A DNA stretch of 64,000 nucleotides from Pontivivens marinum (lineage in GTDB: Bacteria > Pseudomonadota > Alphaproteobacteria > Rhodobacterales > Rhodobacteraceae): NCBI RefSeq assembly GCF_900231835.1, contig NZ_OCTN01000006.1, forward strand, positions 1 to 64,000, read 5' to 3'. The notes under the pieces are model-generated. The model saw nothing but the letters and a program-made list of their open reading frames with translations, was not told where the DNA came from and searched no databases. This document shows positions 55,508 to 63,585 of the stretch, piece after piece (the first letter of the stretch is position 1; every line of letters begins with the position of its first letter). Made by a program: the position numbers and the translations under genes.

Positions 55508-56617
55508 TCAAGCGGATTGCGACAGGGTCGCGGCAACGGGAATGTCCAGATTCAGGCGGGCACCGTTTTCGGTCGCCTCGAACAGGTGAATACCTGCGGG
55601 GTCAAATCGCAGGATGACGGGTTGGCCCACGGACAGCTTTCGCCCCGCCTCGACCCGCGACATGATCCGCGCGCCGTCAGGCAGTTCCAGTGTCACGATG
55701 GTTTCATGGCCGGTATTTTCGGCCAGACGCACGGTGGCGGGCAGGCCGTCACCACTGTCATGGATGCCGACAAATTCGGGCCGCACCCCCATAACCGCAG
55801 GGCCGTCGACCAGCGAGGCGGCAAATGCCTCACGCTTGATCGGCTGGCGATGGCTGTTCACGACAAAGGTCGCGCCCTGCACCGTGCCCTCGATCTGGTT
55901 CATGGGCGGGGTGCCGATGAAACCGGCGACAAAGCGGTTGGCGGGGCGGTTATAAACCGCGTCCGGCGTATCGAATTGCTGCACCCGTCCGCCATGCATC
56001 ACCACGATGCGATCGGCCATGGTCATCGCCTCTAGCTGATCGTGGGTCACATAAACCATGGTTTTACCAAGGCGACGGTGCAGCTCGATCAGCTCCGCAC
56101 GCATATAGCTGCGCAGCTTTGCATCCAGATTGGACAGCGGTTCGTCCAACAGGAACACCCGTGGTTCACGGACCAGCGCACGACCCAGCGCAACACGTTG
56201 TTGCTGCCCGCCCGATAGCTGCTTTGGCTTGCGGTTCAGCAGCGGTTCCAGTTGCAGCAGTTCGGCGGCGCGGCGCACGGCCTCATCCCGCTCGGGCTTT
56301 TTCAGGCCGCGTTTTTTCAGCGGATAGGCGATATTCTCGCCCACCGTCATGTGCGGGTACAGGGCGTAGGACTGGAACACCATTGCGATGTCCCGCTTGC
56401 CCGGTGCCAGATCGTTGACGACCCGCCCGCCGATCGAGATGTCGCCCGAGGTTGGAAATTCCAACCCCGCCAACATGCGCAGGGTGGTGGATTTGCCACA
56501 GCCCGACGGGCCGAGCAGCGCGACAAATTCGCCGTCATGGATTTCCAGATCAAGGCTTTCCAGCGCGGTGAAATCGCCGAAGCTCTTGCGTACATTCGTA
56601 AAACTTACATTGGCCAC
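55508..56617 (-). CDS. ATPase of the CUT1-type ABC importer (MalK/UgpC family)
   Basis: The start is the GTG at 56617 with AAGGAG seven bases upstream, giving 369 residues; the longer frame lacks family resemblance. Walker A is GPSGCGKST at residues 36-44. LSGGQQQRVALGRALVREP and LLDEPLSNLDAKLR follow, and the MalK-type C-terminal OB-fold (TOBE) domain is present from about residue 240. It energises the two permeases encoded just upstream. MalK-type ATPases often serve several binding proteins. Confidence 0.92.
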   Translation of the reverse strand: MANVSFTNVRKSFGDFTALESLDLEIHDGEFVALLGPSGCGKSTTLRMLAGLEFPTSGDISIGGRVVNDLAPGKRDIAMVFQSYALYPHMTVGENIAYPLKKRGLKKPERDEAVRRAAELLQLEPLLNRKPKQLSGGQQQRVALGRALVREPRVFLLDEPLSNLDAKLRSYMRAELIELHRRLGKTMVYVTHDQLEAMTMADRIVVMHGGRVQQFDTPDAVYNRPANRFVAGFIGTPPMNQIEGTVQGATFVVNSHRQPIKREAFAASLVDGPAVMGVRPEFVGIHDSGDGLPATVRLAENTGHETIVTLELPDGARIMSRVEAGRKLSVGQPVILRFDPAGIHLFEATENGARLNLDIPVAATLSQSA

Positions 56618-56636
56618 GGGATGGCTCCTTATATCG

Positions 56637-57470
56637 TCAGCCCTTGACGCCGCCGGCACCGAAGCCGCTGGTCAGATAGCTTTGCAAAAAGGCGAATACG
56701 ACGATCAGCGGCACGCTCATCATCACGGAGGCGGCCATCAGCAGCGACCACTCGATATTGAACGCCGAGATCAGCATGGTCATCACACCGGTCGTCAGCG
56801 GCGCCACGGATTCCGAATTCACCAGAACCAGCGCGTACAGATATTCGTTCCACGACAGGATAAAGGTGAACAACGCGGTCGAAATGATCCCCGGCAGCAA
56901 TTGCGGAAAGATCACATCCTTGAACGCGCCCAGACGGCTGGCCCCGTCGACCAGAGCGGCGTTTTCCAGATCATCCGGAATCCCCTCCATGAACGAGCGC
57001 AGCAGCCACAGCGCATAGGGCAGCGCAAAGGTGGTATGCGCCAGAATCAGGCTGAACAGGGTGTTTGAAATCCCCAGATTCACCATCATCAGGTAAAGCG
57101 GAATGATCAGCACAACCGAGGGCAGCAGATAGGTGAACAACACCAGCATCGCCAATGTCTCACGCCCGCGGAACCGGAACCGCACCAGACTATAGGCGCC
57201 CAGCGTGCCCAGCCCGACCACGAAGATCGTCGTGGACGTGGCCAGCACCACGGAGTTGCGGAAAAACGTCAGGAACGGCGTTTCGGTCAGCAGGCGCCAG
57301 TAATGTTCAAACGTAACCGTTTCGGGCACCCATGTAGGCGGAATGCGAAACAGCTCTGTCTGCGGCTTTAGCGAGGTAACGATCATCCACAGCAGCGGGA
57401 AGGAGATCAGCAAAACCAGCGACCATGTCACCAGATTGAGGATCAGCGGGCGGAGCATCTTGGATTTCAT
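56637..57470 (-). CDS. Second permease of the CUT1-type ABC importer (MalG family)
   Basis: The 277-residue inner-membrane protein has about six helices and the MalG-type coupling loop (EGIPDDLENAALVDGASRLGAFKDVIFPQLLPG). The last residues (SGFGAGGVKG) match the glycine-rich MalG tail, commonly GAVKG. It follows the first permease gene by one base. The start at 57470 is uncertain by four codons because another ATG follows in frame. Confidence 0.92.
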   Translation of the reverse strand: MKSKMLRPLILNLVTWSLVLLISFPLLWMIVTSLKPQTELFRIPPTWVPETVTFEHYWRLLTETPFLTFFRNSVVLATSTTIFVVGLGTLGAYSLVRFRFRGRETLAMLVLFTYLLPSVVLIIPLYLMMVNLGISNTLFSLILAHTTFALPYALWLLRSFMEGIPDDLENAALVDGASRLGAFKDVIFPQLLPGIISTALFTFILSWNEYLYALVLVNSESVAPLTTGVMTMLISAFNIEWSLLMAASVMMSVPLIVVFAFLQSYLTSGFGAGGVKG

Positions 57471-57471
57471 C

Positions 57472-58386
57472 TCAGCTCTCCTCTTTCGTGCGGCGGATGT
57501 ACAGGATCATGAAGACCAGCATCACCAGCATCATGCCCACGGAATAGGCTGCGGCCTGGCCCATGCGGTTCAGGCTGAAGGCCTCCTGATAAACCAGCAA
57601 AGATAGCGTCTGCGTCGAGGTGACAGGACCACCGCCGGTCAGCAGGTACAGCAGGTCGAATTCCTTGAAATCCCAGATCGCGCGCAGCAGGATGATGACC
57701 GTCAGCACCGACCGCAATTGCGGCAGGGTCACGTCCCAGAACCGCGCAATCGGGCCAGCGCCATCAATGCGGGCGGCTTCGTACAGGTTTTCGGGAATGG
57801 TTTGCAGGCGGGCCAGAACGGCAATCACCACAAAGGGGAAGTATTTCCACGCGCCGACCAAAATCACGCCGATCATTGCATTGGGCATCGAGCCAAGCCA
57901 ATCCAGCGGCATGTCGATAATGCCCACCTGCATCAGGCCGTGATTCAGCGCGCCGTACAGGTCGTTGAACAGCCAACGCCAAACCAGCACCGCCACCACC
58001 GTGGACAGGAAATAGGGAAACAGCACCAGCGAACGCGCCAGCGAGCGGAACCAGATATTCTGATGCAGCAACAGCGCCAGTCCGACACCGAACACGATTT
58101 GCAGGCTTAACGTGCCTACGGTCCAGATCAGGGTTGTCAGCAGCGATGACCAGAACACGCCTCCGGTCAGCATCTCTATATAATTGTCTGCTCCGACGAA
58201 CTCCCCCTCCAATGTCGGGGTGTAGATGGAAAAGACGCTGAGATATATCGCAGCCAGCAGCGGATAGACGATCACGGCGGAGAAGACGACGATGGTCGGC
58301 GCGATCAGCAACATGCCGAGCCGTGAATACGAACGCTCCAATGGCGATGGCCCGTTGCGGGGCGGATCGGTGGCGATGGTGGTCAT
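57472..58386 (-). CDS. First permease of the CUT1-type ABC importer (MalF family)
   Basis: AAGGA lies six bases before the ATG at 58386, giving 304 residues; the long frame upstream is a shadow of the binding-protein end. Six helices and the MalF-type coupling loop (IPENLYEAARIDGAGPIARFWDVTLPQLRSV) are visible, followed by FDLLYLLTGGGPV, a strongly conserved stretch of this family. A hairpin separates it from the binding-protein gene. Confidence 0.92.
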   Translation of the reverse strand: MTTIATDPPRNGPSPLERSYSRLGMLLIAPTIVVFSAVIVYPLLAAIYLSVFSIYTPTLEGEFVGADNYIEMLTGGVFWSSLLTTLIWTVGTLSLQIVFGVGLALLLHQNIWFRSLARSLVLFPYFLSTVVAVLVWRWLFNDLYGALNHGLMQVGIIDMPLDWLGSMPNAMIGVILVGAWKYFPFVVIAVLARLQTIPENLYEAARIDGAGPIARFWDVTLPQLRSVLTVIILLRAIWDFKEFDLLYLLTGGGPVTSTQTLSLLVYQEAFSLNRMGQAAAYSVGMMLVMLVFMILYIRRTKEES

Positions 58387-58408
58387 GAAGATTCCTTGGT
58401 TCGCGTAA

Positions 58409-58432
58409 GGTCCGGCGGCGCACCGCCGGACC
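58409..58432 (-). other. Hairpin between binding-protein and permease genes of the CUT1 importer
   Basis: GGTCCGGCGG (58409-58418) pairs perfectly with CCGCCGGACC (58423-58432) around a CGCA loop, directly after the binding-protein stop. No U-tract follows. It resembles in position the hairpins at 36590 and 43399. Confidence 0.75.
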
Positions 58433-58447
58433 ATCAGGGCAACGGGA

Positions 58448-59785
58448 TCAGCTTTGCGCGATCTCTTCGATCCGGCGGGCCGTATCGCTGAGCACTTCAT
58501 CGACGTTTTCGTCGTTGAGGATGACACGCTGGACCATTTCCGCGATCACGCCGGAATTCACGACCTCACCCGCGCGGGTGTTCGGCTTGTGCTCCGGGCT
58601 TTCCCAGCCAAGGTTGAAACCATCCGCAGCAGCAGCGGACATGATATCGACCTCTGCCTTGTATTTCTGGATGATCGGATCGGCCAGATAGGCGGGATCT
58701 TCGGCAATTGTGGACAGCACAGGCAGAACGTGGCCCGGTGCGGCGTGCAATTGCTGGATGTAGCCCTCTGGATCATAGAGGAACGCGGCGAACTGCTTGG
58801 TCGCCTCCATGTTGCTGGCTGCCTTGGGGATAAAGACCGACGGGAAGTCGTTAAACGTCCACGGTGCGATATCCGTCGATTTTGTCGGGAACACGTCGCA
58901 GGTGATGTGATCGGCGATGGACGGGTTCTGATCCATCACATTGGTCAGCACGCGGCCCGTATAGATGCCGGTTGCCGTCGCACCGGCGACAAAGGCGGTC
59001 AGGCTGTCGCCCCAGCTATAGTTGGTCGCACCGGGTGGGCAGTACTGACGCATCGCACCGTAGAATTCCAGCGCGTCACGGGTTTCCTGACTGTCGATTG
59101 CGACCTCCAGCTCAGGGCTGAACACCATGCCACCGGCCTGATGGATCGTGCCGATGAAGATCAGCGAGGTCATGGAATTGCGACCATAGGGCAGAGGCGC
59201 GCCGTAAATGCCGCCGCCCTGCATCTTGTCCACAGCGGACAGAAGTTCGTCCCACGTACGCGGATTGCGGTCGATGCCCGCCTGCTCCATCAGGTCCGTG
59301 CGCAGCCACATGGTGTTCGCAGCGGAGTTACCGATGGATGTACCGGCATACTGTCCGGGGTCGATTTCGTAGATGCGGTTCACGCCATCATAGAACTTCT
59401 CCGGCCCGATCATCTCGATCACATCGTTGAACGGCTCAACCAGACCGTTGCTCCAATAGTTGGAGACGGCGAAGCTGGGCAGGTGCGTCACGATGTTCGG
59501 CACGTCGCCACTGGCAAAAGCGGCTGCCATTTGGGGGGCGTAACCCTCATCCGACGTACGCTCGAACGCGACGGTGACGTTGGTGTGCAGTGCCTCGAAG
59601 TTCGCGATCTGGGTGCGATATGCGGCCAGCTGCTCGGGTGAGGATTGGGGCGACCACCAGCGCAAGGTGATCTGCTCCTGTGCATATAGCCGCCGTGGCA
59701 TCACTGCCGCTGCGCCTGCTGCTGCCATTCCGGTCAAAACGCTGCGTCTGTTTAGGCCGGTCTTCATTCCAGTAGTTTTGGTCAT
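58448..59785 (-). CDS. Extracellular solute-binding protein, CUT1 family, with Tat signal
   Basis: GGGAGAG precedes the ATG at 59785; the product has 445 residues. The signal sequence has twin arginines (NRRSVLTGM, Arg13-Arg14) and ends near LYAQEQ, so it is probably exported folded by the Tat system. The mature part follows family 1 binding proteins (LRWWSPQSSPEQLAAY; then GGMVFSPELEVAID). CUT1 systems carry sugars, glycerol phosphate, polyols or amino-sugar and opine-like compounds. It is the first gene of the eight-gene minus-strand operon, and operator-like site E lies 31 bases upstream. Confidence 0.9.
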   Translation of the reverse strand: MTKTTGMKTGLNRRSVLTGMAAAGAAAVMPRRLYAQEQITLRWWSPQSSPEQLAAYRTQIANFEALHTNVTVAFERTSDEGYAPQMAAAFASGDVPNIVTHLPSFAVSNYWSNGLVEPFNDVIEMIGPEKFYDGVNRIYEIDPGQYAGTSIGNSAANTMWLRTDLMEQAGIDRNPRTWDELLSAVDKMQGGGIYGAPLPYGRNSMTSLIFIGTIHQAGGMVFSPELEVAIDSQETRDALEFYGAMRQYCPPGATNYSWGDSLTAFVAGATATGIYTGRVLTNVMDQNPSIADHITCDVFPTKSTDIAPWTFNDFPSVFIPKAASNMEATKQFAAFLYDPEGYIQQLHAAPGHVLPVLSTIAEDPAYLADPIIQKYKAEVDIMSAAAADGFNLGWESPEHKPNTRAGEVVNSGVIAEMVQRVILNDENVDEVLSDTARRIEEIAQS

Positions 59786-59807
59786 TTTCGACTCTCCCTG
59801 TTTTGTA

Positions 59808-59835
59808 TGTTCGTATAATGAACATATGTTCGCAA
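59808..59835. promoter_or_regulatory. Operator-like palindrome E with an extra half-site
   Basis: TAATGAACA-TA-TGTTCGCAA (59816-59835) has the same core as the other sites. TGTTCGTAT at 59808-59816 adds a third half-site in direct repeat. PcaU/PobR-type IclR operators are also built from a palindrome plus a direct repeat. It lies between the minus-strand binding-protein operon and the IclR gene. Confidence 0.72.
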
Positions 59836-59883
59836 GTTTGCGAAGCGGAATTTCAAATCGCAAGCATTTTTTGCAGATCGCAC

Positions 59884-59938
59884 TGTGCGCAATGCACTTT
59901 CGTTTGCGCCTTCACGGTGTTAGTTCGGTATGCGCACA
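59884..59938. promoter_or_regulatory. Operator half-sites before the IclR-type regulator gene
   Basis: TGTGCGCAA (59884-59892) and ATGCGCACA (59930-59938) each match a half-site of the palindromes elsewhere in the island; the second is identical to the left half of site A. They lie 18-72 bases before the regulator start and would allow autoregulation. Confidence 0.5.
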
Positions 59939-59955
59939 TCAGATGAAGGCAGAAA

Positions 59956-60807
59956 ATGGCCAAGCCCGTACCCACGACACCCGTTCAGGAAAACAGCGAG
60001 ACCCGCCTCGGCACCGTGAAGCCGGGTGCCACGGACGATCAGGAGAAGCTGTCAAACCGTGATTTCGTCAGTTCCCTGTCGCGCGGGCTGGAAATTCTAA
60101 GCAGTTTCAGCCGCACGTCGCGCAAAATGACCCTGTCCGAGGTGGCCACGGAAACCGGGATGAGCCGCGCAACGGCCCGCCGTTTCCTGCTGACCTTGGT
60201 CAAGGAAGGCTATGTCGTCACTGATGGAAAGCTGTTCGATCTGACGCCAAAGGTGCTGGATCTGGGCTTCACCGTCTTGTCGAAGATCGGCATCTGGGAT
60301 CGCGCCCGCCCCTTTATGGAGCGGCTCTCCGAACAAACGGGCGAATCGTGCACAGCCGCGATCCTCGACGGGTTGGACGTGGTCTATGTTGCCGGTGTTC
60401 AGGCGCATAATATTATCAGCGTCGGCATCACCGTGGGCAGCCGTCAGTCCGCCTTTTACACCGCCAATGGTCGCGTTTTGCTGGCCGCCCAGCCCGAGGA
60501 AAACTGGGATGGCATCATCGCCAATGCCCGTCTGGTGCCACGAACCCGTCACAGCGTCACCAATCGCGCCGACCTGCGCAAGACGTTAGAGGACGTGCGC
60601 AAATCCGGCTGGTCGCTGGTCGATCAGGAACTGGAGGAGGGTCTGTTGTCCATCGCGATTCCGCTGCACTATCGCTCCGGCATTCTGGCAGGCTCCATCA
60701 ATATTGCCGTGCCATCGGTGCGCGCAACGCCGGAACTGATGGTTGAGGCGTTCCTGCCGAAACTGCAAGAAACGGCAGAGCAAATCCAGCAATCACTGGC
60801 GCATTAA
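59956..60807 (+). CDS. IclR-family transcriptional regulator, PcaR/PcaU/PobR type
   Basis: The 283-residue protein has a disordered N-terminus of about 35 residues. A winged helix follows from about residue 37 to 100: FVSSLSRGLEILSSF, LSEVATETGMSRATARRFLLTL, then YVVTDGKLFDLTPKVLDLGF. This sequence style matches the PcaR/PcaU/PobR branch. The IclR ligand domain follows (GESCTAAILDGLDVVYVAG; SVGITVGSRQSAFYTANGRVLLA; ELEEGLLSIAIPL). It is encoded divergently from the sugar-type importer operon. It is the only regulator gene in the island, so it is the natural reader of the five shared palindromes. Whether it activates or represses, and its ligand, are unknown. Its stop overlaps that of the convergent oxidoreductase gene (TTAA at 60804-60807). 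Confidence 0.9.
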   Translation: MAKPVPTTPVQENSETRLGTVKPGATDDQEKLSNRDFVSSLSRGLEILSSFSRTSRKMTLSEVATETGMSRATARRFLLTLVKEGYVVTDGKLFDLTPKVLDLGFTVLSKIGIWDRARPFMERLSEQTGESCTAAILDGLDVVYVAGVQAHNIISVGITVGSRQSAFYTANGRVLLAAQPEENWDGIIANARLVPRTRHSVTNRADLRKTLEDVRKSGWSLVDQELEEGLLSIAIPLHYRSGILAGSINIAVPSVRATPELMVEAFLPKLQETAEQIQQSLAH

Positions 60808-61928
60808 GCGCGCCAGCGGGCGGGGGAATAGGGTTCTGGATCAACCGCTTGCGGTAGGCTCAGAACCGCATTCGCGGCCATCCGCCCAACCACAGGGCCC
60901 AGCGTATAGCCCGCATCGCCGGGCAAACCTACAAACACACGACCCCCGTCCCTGACGGCCCCGACGGTGGTTTTGCCGTCAACCGGCGTGTTATATCCGG
61001 CCCAGGTGCGCAGCACCCGCAACCCCCCGATCCCCGGCGCGATGCGCGCAGCCAGCGCGACATTACCGAGCAGGCTGTCAGGCTTGATCGCGGGCGCGGC
61101 ACTGTCATCACGGGCAAGATTTGCCTGCCATCCGCCCCCGATCACCACCTGACCGGATCGAAATTGTTTCAGCGTGATGGGCCGTTCGGCATGTTGCACA
61201 AGGTGCTGGATCTCATAGGCCCCTGCCTCGGTTATGTTCATATGCAGGGGTTCTGGCGGGGTTTGTATCCGCAGGCCCAAGGGCTGCGCCAACTGTCCTC
61301 CCCCCCATGAGGAGGCGATCAGAACGGCCCCTGCGGGATAGTTCTGCGCGCCATGGGCGATGGGGCGCGGGCCGTCGGTGATATGGGTGATCTGGTCCTG
61401 AACGAACCGCACACCCCGCGCGGTCAGCGCCTCGCGCATTTTGCGATTGGCGATCAGGGGGTTCAGCTTACCCTCGTTCCGGCACAGCTCCGCACCGACA
61501 ACATGGGGCGACAGCCACGGGGCCAGACGGTGCAAGGTATCCCGATAGAGGATTTCGACATCCAGACCCTTCTTCTGCTCACGCGCGGCCTTTTGGTGCA
61601 GGAAATCGAGCTGCGCAGGCGTATCGGCCAGCATCAGGCCACCCTGCTGCGTCAACTCCACCCCGCCTAGCGCCGCATCCAGCGCCTGCCATTCGGCAAC
61701 GGCGGACATATAGAGCGGCAGCGAGCTTTCCAGATTATCCGCCAGATGCGGGTTCAGGCGCAGGAACCTGCTTTGCATTTGCACATGTAAGCTGCCCGCA
61801 TTGGCGTGCGAACCCGCATTGCGCTGCATATCCACAATCGTGACCATCGCACCGGCGTCCGCAGCGACCAGCGCGGCGCATTGGCCGGTAATGCCACCGC
61901 CGATGATAAGCAGATCCGGCTCAAGCAT
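60804..61928 (-). CDS. FAD-dependent amine/amino acid oxidoreductase (DAO fold; HcnC/OoxB-like)
   Basis: The ATG at 61928 overlaps the upstream stop by eight bases, giving 374 residues; the longer frame is a shadow. The FAD motif is GGGITG at residues 10-15. SHANAGSLHVQ, the C-terminal RTWAGYNTPVDGKTTVGA and VFVGLPGDAGYTLGP match the DAO-type subunit of hydrogen cyanide synthase, opine oxidases and D-hydroxyproline dehydrogenase. It should take electrons from a C-N bond of an amino or imino acid, giving an imine, and pass them to the iron-sulfur/FAD partner encoded next to it. An imine product would suit the RidA domain of the island. Confidence 0.87.
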   Translation of the reverse strand: MLEPDLLIIGGGITGQCAALVAADAGAMVTIVDMQRNAGSHANAGSLHVQMQSRFLRLNPHLADNLESSLPLYMSAVAEWQALDAALGGVELTQQGGLMLADTPAQLDFLHQKAAREQKKGLDVEILYRDTLHRLAPWLSPHVVGAELCRNEGKLNPLIANRKMREALTARGVRFVQDQITHITDGPRPIAHGAQNYPAGAVLIASSWGGGQLAQPLGLRIQTPPEPLHMNITEAGAYEIQHLVQHAERPITLKQFRSGQVVIGGGWQANLARDDSAAPAIKPDSLLGNVALAARIAPGIGGLRVLRTWAGYNTPVDGKTTVGAVRDGGRVFVGLPGDAGYTLGPVVGRMAANAVLSLPQAVDPEPYSPARWRA

Positions 61929-63585
61929 CGGGGGTTTGCTCCGCATCCAGCAGGGTTTCGGCGGCGGTAATGGCTGCAATCTCCACCGGCTTGATAGGAA
62001 TGCGGGGGGCGAAATAGGACAGATCCTCCAGCGGGCGACCCTGACGGCGGGCCATGATACCGGCCACAACGGGGGCGCAATAGCGGCCCTGACAGCGGCC
62101 CATGCCGATGCGGGTGGCACGTTTCAAGGCGCCAATATCCAGTGGATCATCGGCCAGTGCAGCGTCCAGCGTCGCCTTGCTGACCTCCTCGCACCGACAG
62201 ATCAGGGTTTCGGGCGGGGCATCCTCGGGCAGGGGGCGGTCGGCGGCGTAGACCCGCCACAGCGCGTCCTGAAATTTGCCGTGGCGTGCGCGTAGCGATA
62301 GATCGGCGGGAGTGGGCTGTGCCTCATCACTGGCGGCGGCGCGGCCTGCGATGCGGCCCTCAACCGCGGCGGCGGGCGCACCGCCCAGACCGCAACAATC
62401 CCCGATAGCATAGACCTGCGGGACCGAGGTTTCGCAATCGGGGCTGCGATCCACCCGCAATTGATCGAATTGCGCGTCATAGGACATGCGCGCGCCCAGC
62501 AAGCGCAGGATCTCGTTCTGCGGCTGGAACCCGAAATTCAGGCAGACAGCATCCGCCTTCACGGTTTTCAGGGTGCCATTCTGACGATAGGTCACGCGCA
62601 GGACATCGCCCGCCTGCTCAATCTGTTCGGGCAGGGTGTCATGGCTGACGCGCACCCCGTTACGGGCGAGTTTTGACAGCAGACCCAAACCCTTAACCGC
62701 CAAGGCAGGATCGCGGCGCACCATGTCCAGCGCGGCAACAGGGCGGGACCACGGGGCGGGCGCAGCCTCGGCGAGACACACAACCTCGGCCCCGCCGGAG
62801 ACCAGCTCCGCCGCGACCTGCGCCACCAGCGGGCCATTGCCGAACAGTGCCACGCGCCGCCCGGGCAAGGTGCGATAGCTGCGCCACAGGGTTTGCGCCG
62901 CGCCCACGGTCATCACACCGGGCAGGGTCCAGCCGGGGATTGTGGCGGGGCGCTCATAGGCACCTGTGGCGACGATCAGACGTTCGGGCCGGATTGCATA
63001 AACGGCCTCGGGGCTGGTTGCCATAATTTCCGGCCCGTCAAAGGCACCCCAAACCTCCGCCGACTGGATCAGCGTTACACCGGCGGCATAGGCTGCGGTG
63101 ACCAGATCGCGGCCAGCGCGCTGTTGCGCATCCAGCGGATCACGGGTGGGGTCTGCGTCCTGCTTGAAATACTGCCCGCCTGAAACCTTCCGCTCATCCA
63201 GCAGTACGGTTTCGGCACCGCTCTCGGCCGCAGCAATGGCGGCGTTCAGGCCACCGGCACCGCCACCGATCACCAAGACGCGCGGCGTCAGGCGGTGGGG
63301 CGTTAGCGTACGATCCTGCGGTTTGGTCAGTGCAGGACGGGCGGATTGGGTTTGCACCTGTAATCCACCAGCGGCGGGCGTCATGCAGGCGCGCTGGTTC
63401 GGGCGGCCATCAATGGTAACGAGGCAATCCTGACAGACCCCCATGCCGCAGAAAATGCCACGCGGGGCGTCGCCCTCCGTCTTGCGAAAGGCACGGTGCC
63501 CCGCCTGTGTCAGCGCCGCCGCGACGGACGAGGTTTGATCGCAGGTGATGTCCTGCCCGTCAAAGGTGAAGGTGATCTGGCTCAT
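61921..63585 (-). CDS. Fused [2Fe-2S]/FAD/BFD oxidoreductase subunit (HcnA-HcnB or OoxA-like fusion)
   Basis: The 554-residue protein joins three parts. A SoxA/HcnA-type [2Fe-2S] domain has Cys46, Cys51, Cys54 and Cys67. An FAD/NAD-binding disulfide-oxidoreductase fold follows, with GGGAGG at 107-112 and a second dinucleotide motif in LFGNGPLV. A BFD-like [2Fe-2S] domain carries Cys463, Cys465, Cys498 and Cys503 (CRCEE, CQGRYC). In hydrogen cyanide synthase and many dehydrogenases of this type the first domain is a separate small subunit; here it is fused. It should form a complex with the DAO-type subunit and carry its electrons onward. It overlaps the genes on both sides. Confidence 0.88.
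   Translation of the reverse strand: MSQITFTFDGQDITCDQTSSVAAALTQAGHRAFRKTEGDAPRGIFCGMGVCQDCLVTIDGRPNQRACMTPAAGGLQVQTQSARPALTKPQDRTLTPHRLTPRVLVIGGGAGGLNAAIAAAESGAETVLLDERKVSGGQYFKQDADPTRDPLDAQQRAGRDLVTAAYAAGVTLIQSAEVWGAFDGPEIMATSPEAVYAIRPERLIVATGAYERPATIPGWTLPGVMTVGAAQTLWRSYRTLPGRRVALFGNGPLVAQVAAELVSGGAEVVCLAEAAPAPWSRPVAALDMVRRDPALAVKGLGLLSKLARNGVRVSHDTLPEQIEQAGDVLRVTYRQNGTLKTVKADAVCLNFGFQPQNEILRLLGARMSYDAQFDQLRVDRSPDCETSVPQVYAIGDCCGLGGAPAAAVEGRIAGRAAASDEAQPTPADLSLRARHGKFQDALWRVYAADRPLPEDAPPETLICRCEEVSKATLDAALADDPLDIGALKRATRIGMGRCQGRYCAPVVAGIMARRQGRPLEDLSYFAPRIPIKPVEIAAITAAETLLDAEQTPDA

Noticed and set aside
53144..63585. Hydroxyproline degradation pathway (DapA-family deaminase plus Hcn-type D-hydroxyproline dehydrogenase)
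   Set aside because: Two families match, but no hydroxyproline epimerase or ketoglutarate semialdehyde dehydrogenase is seen, and the rest of the island does not fit. It remains possible if those genes lie to the right.
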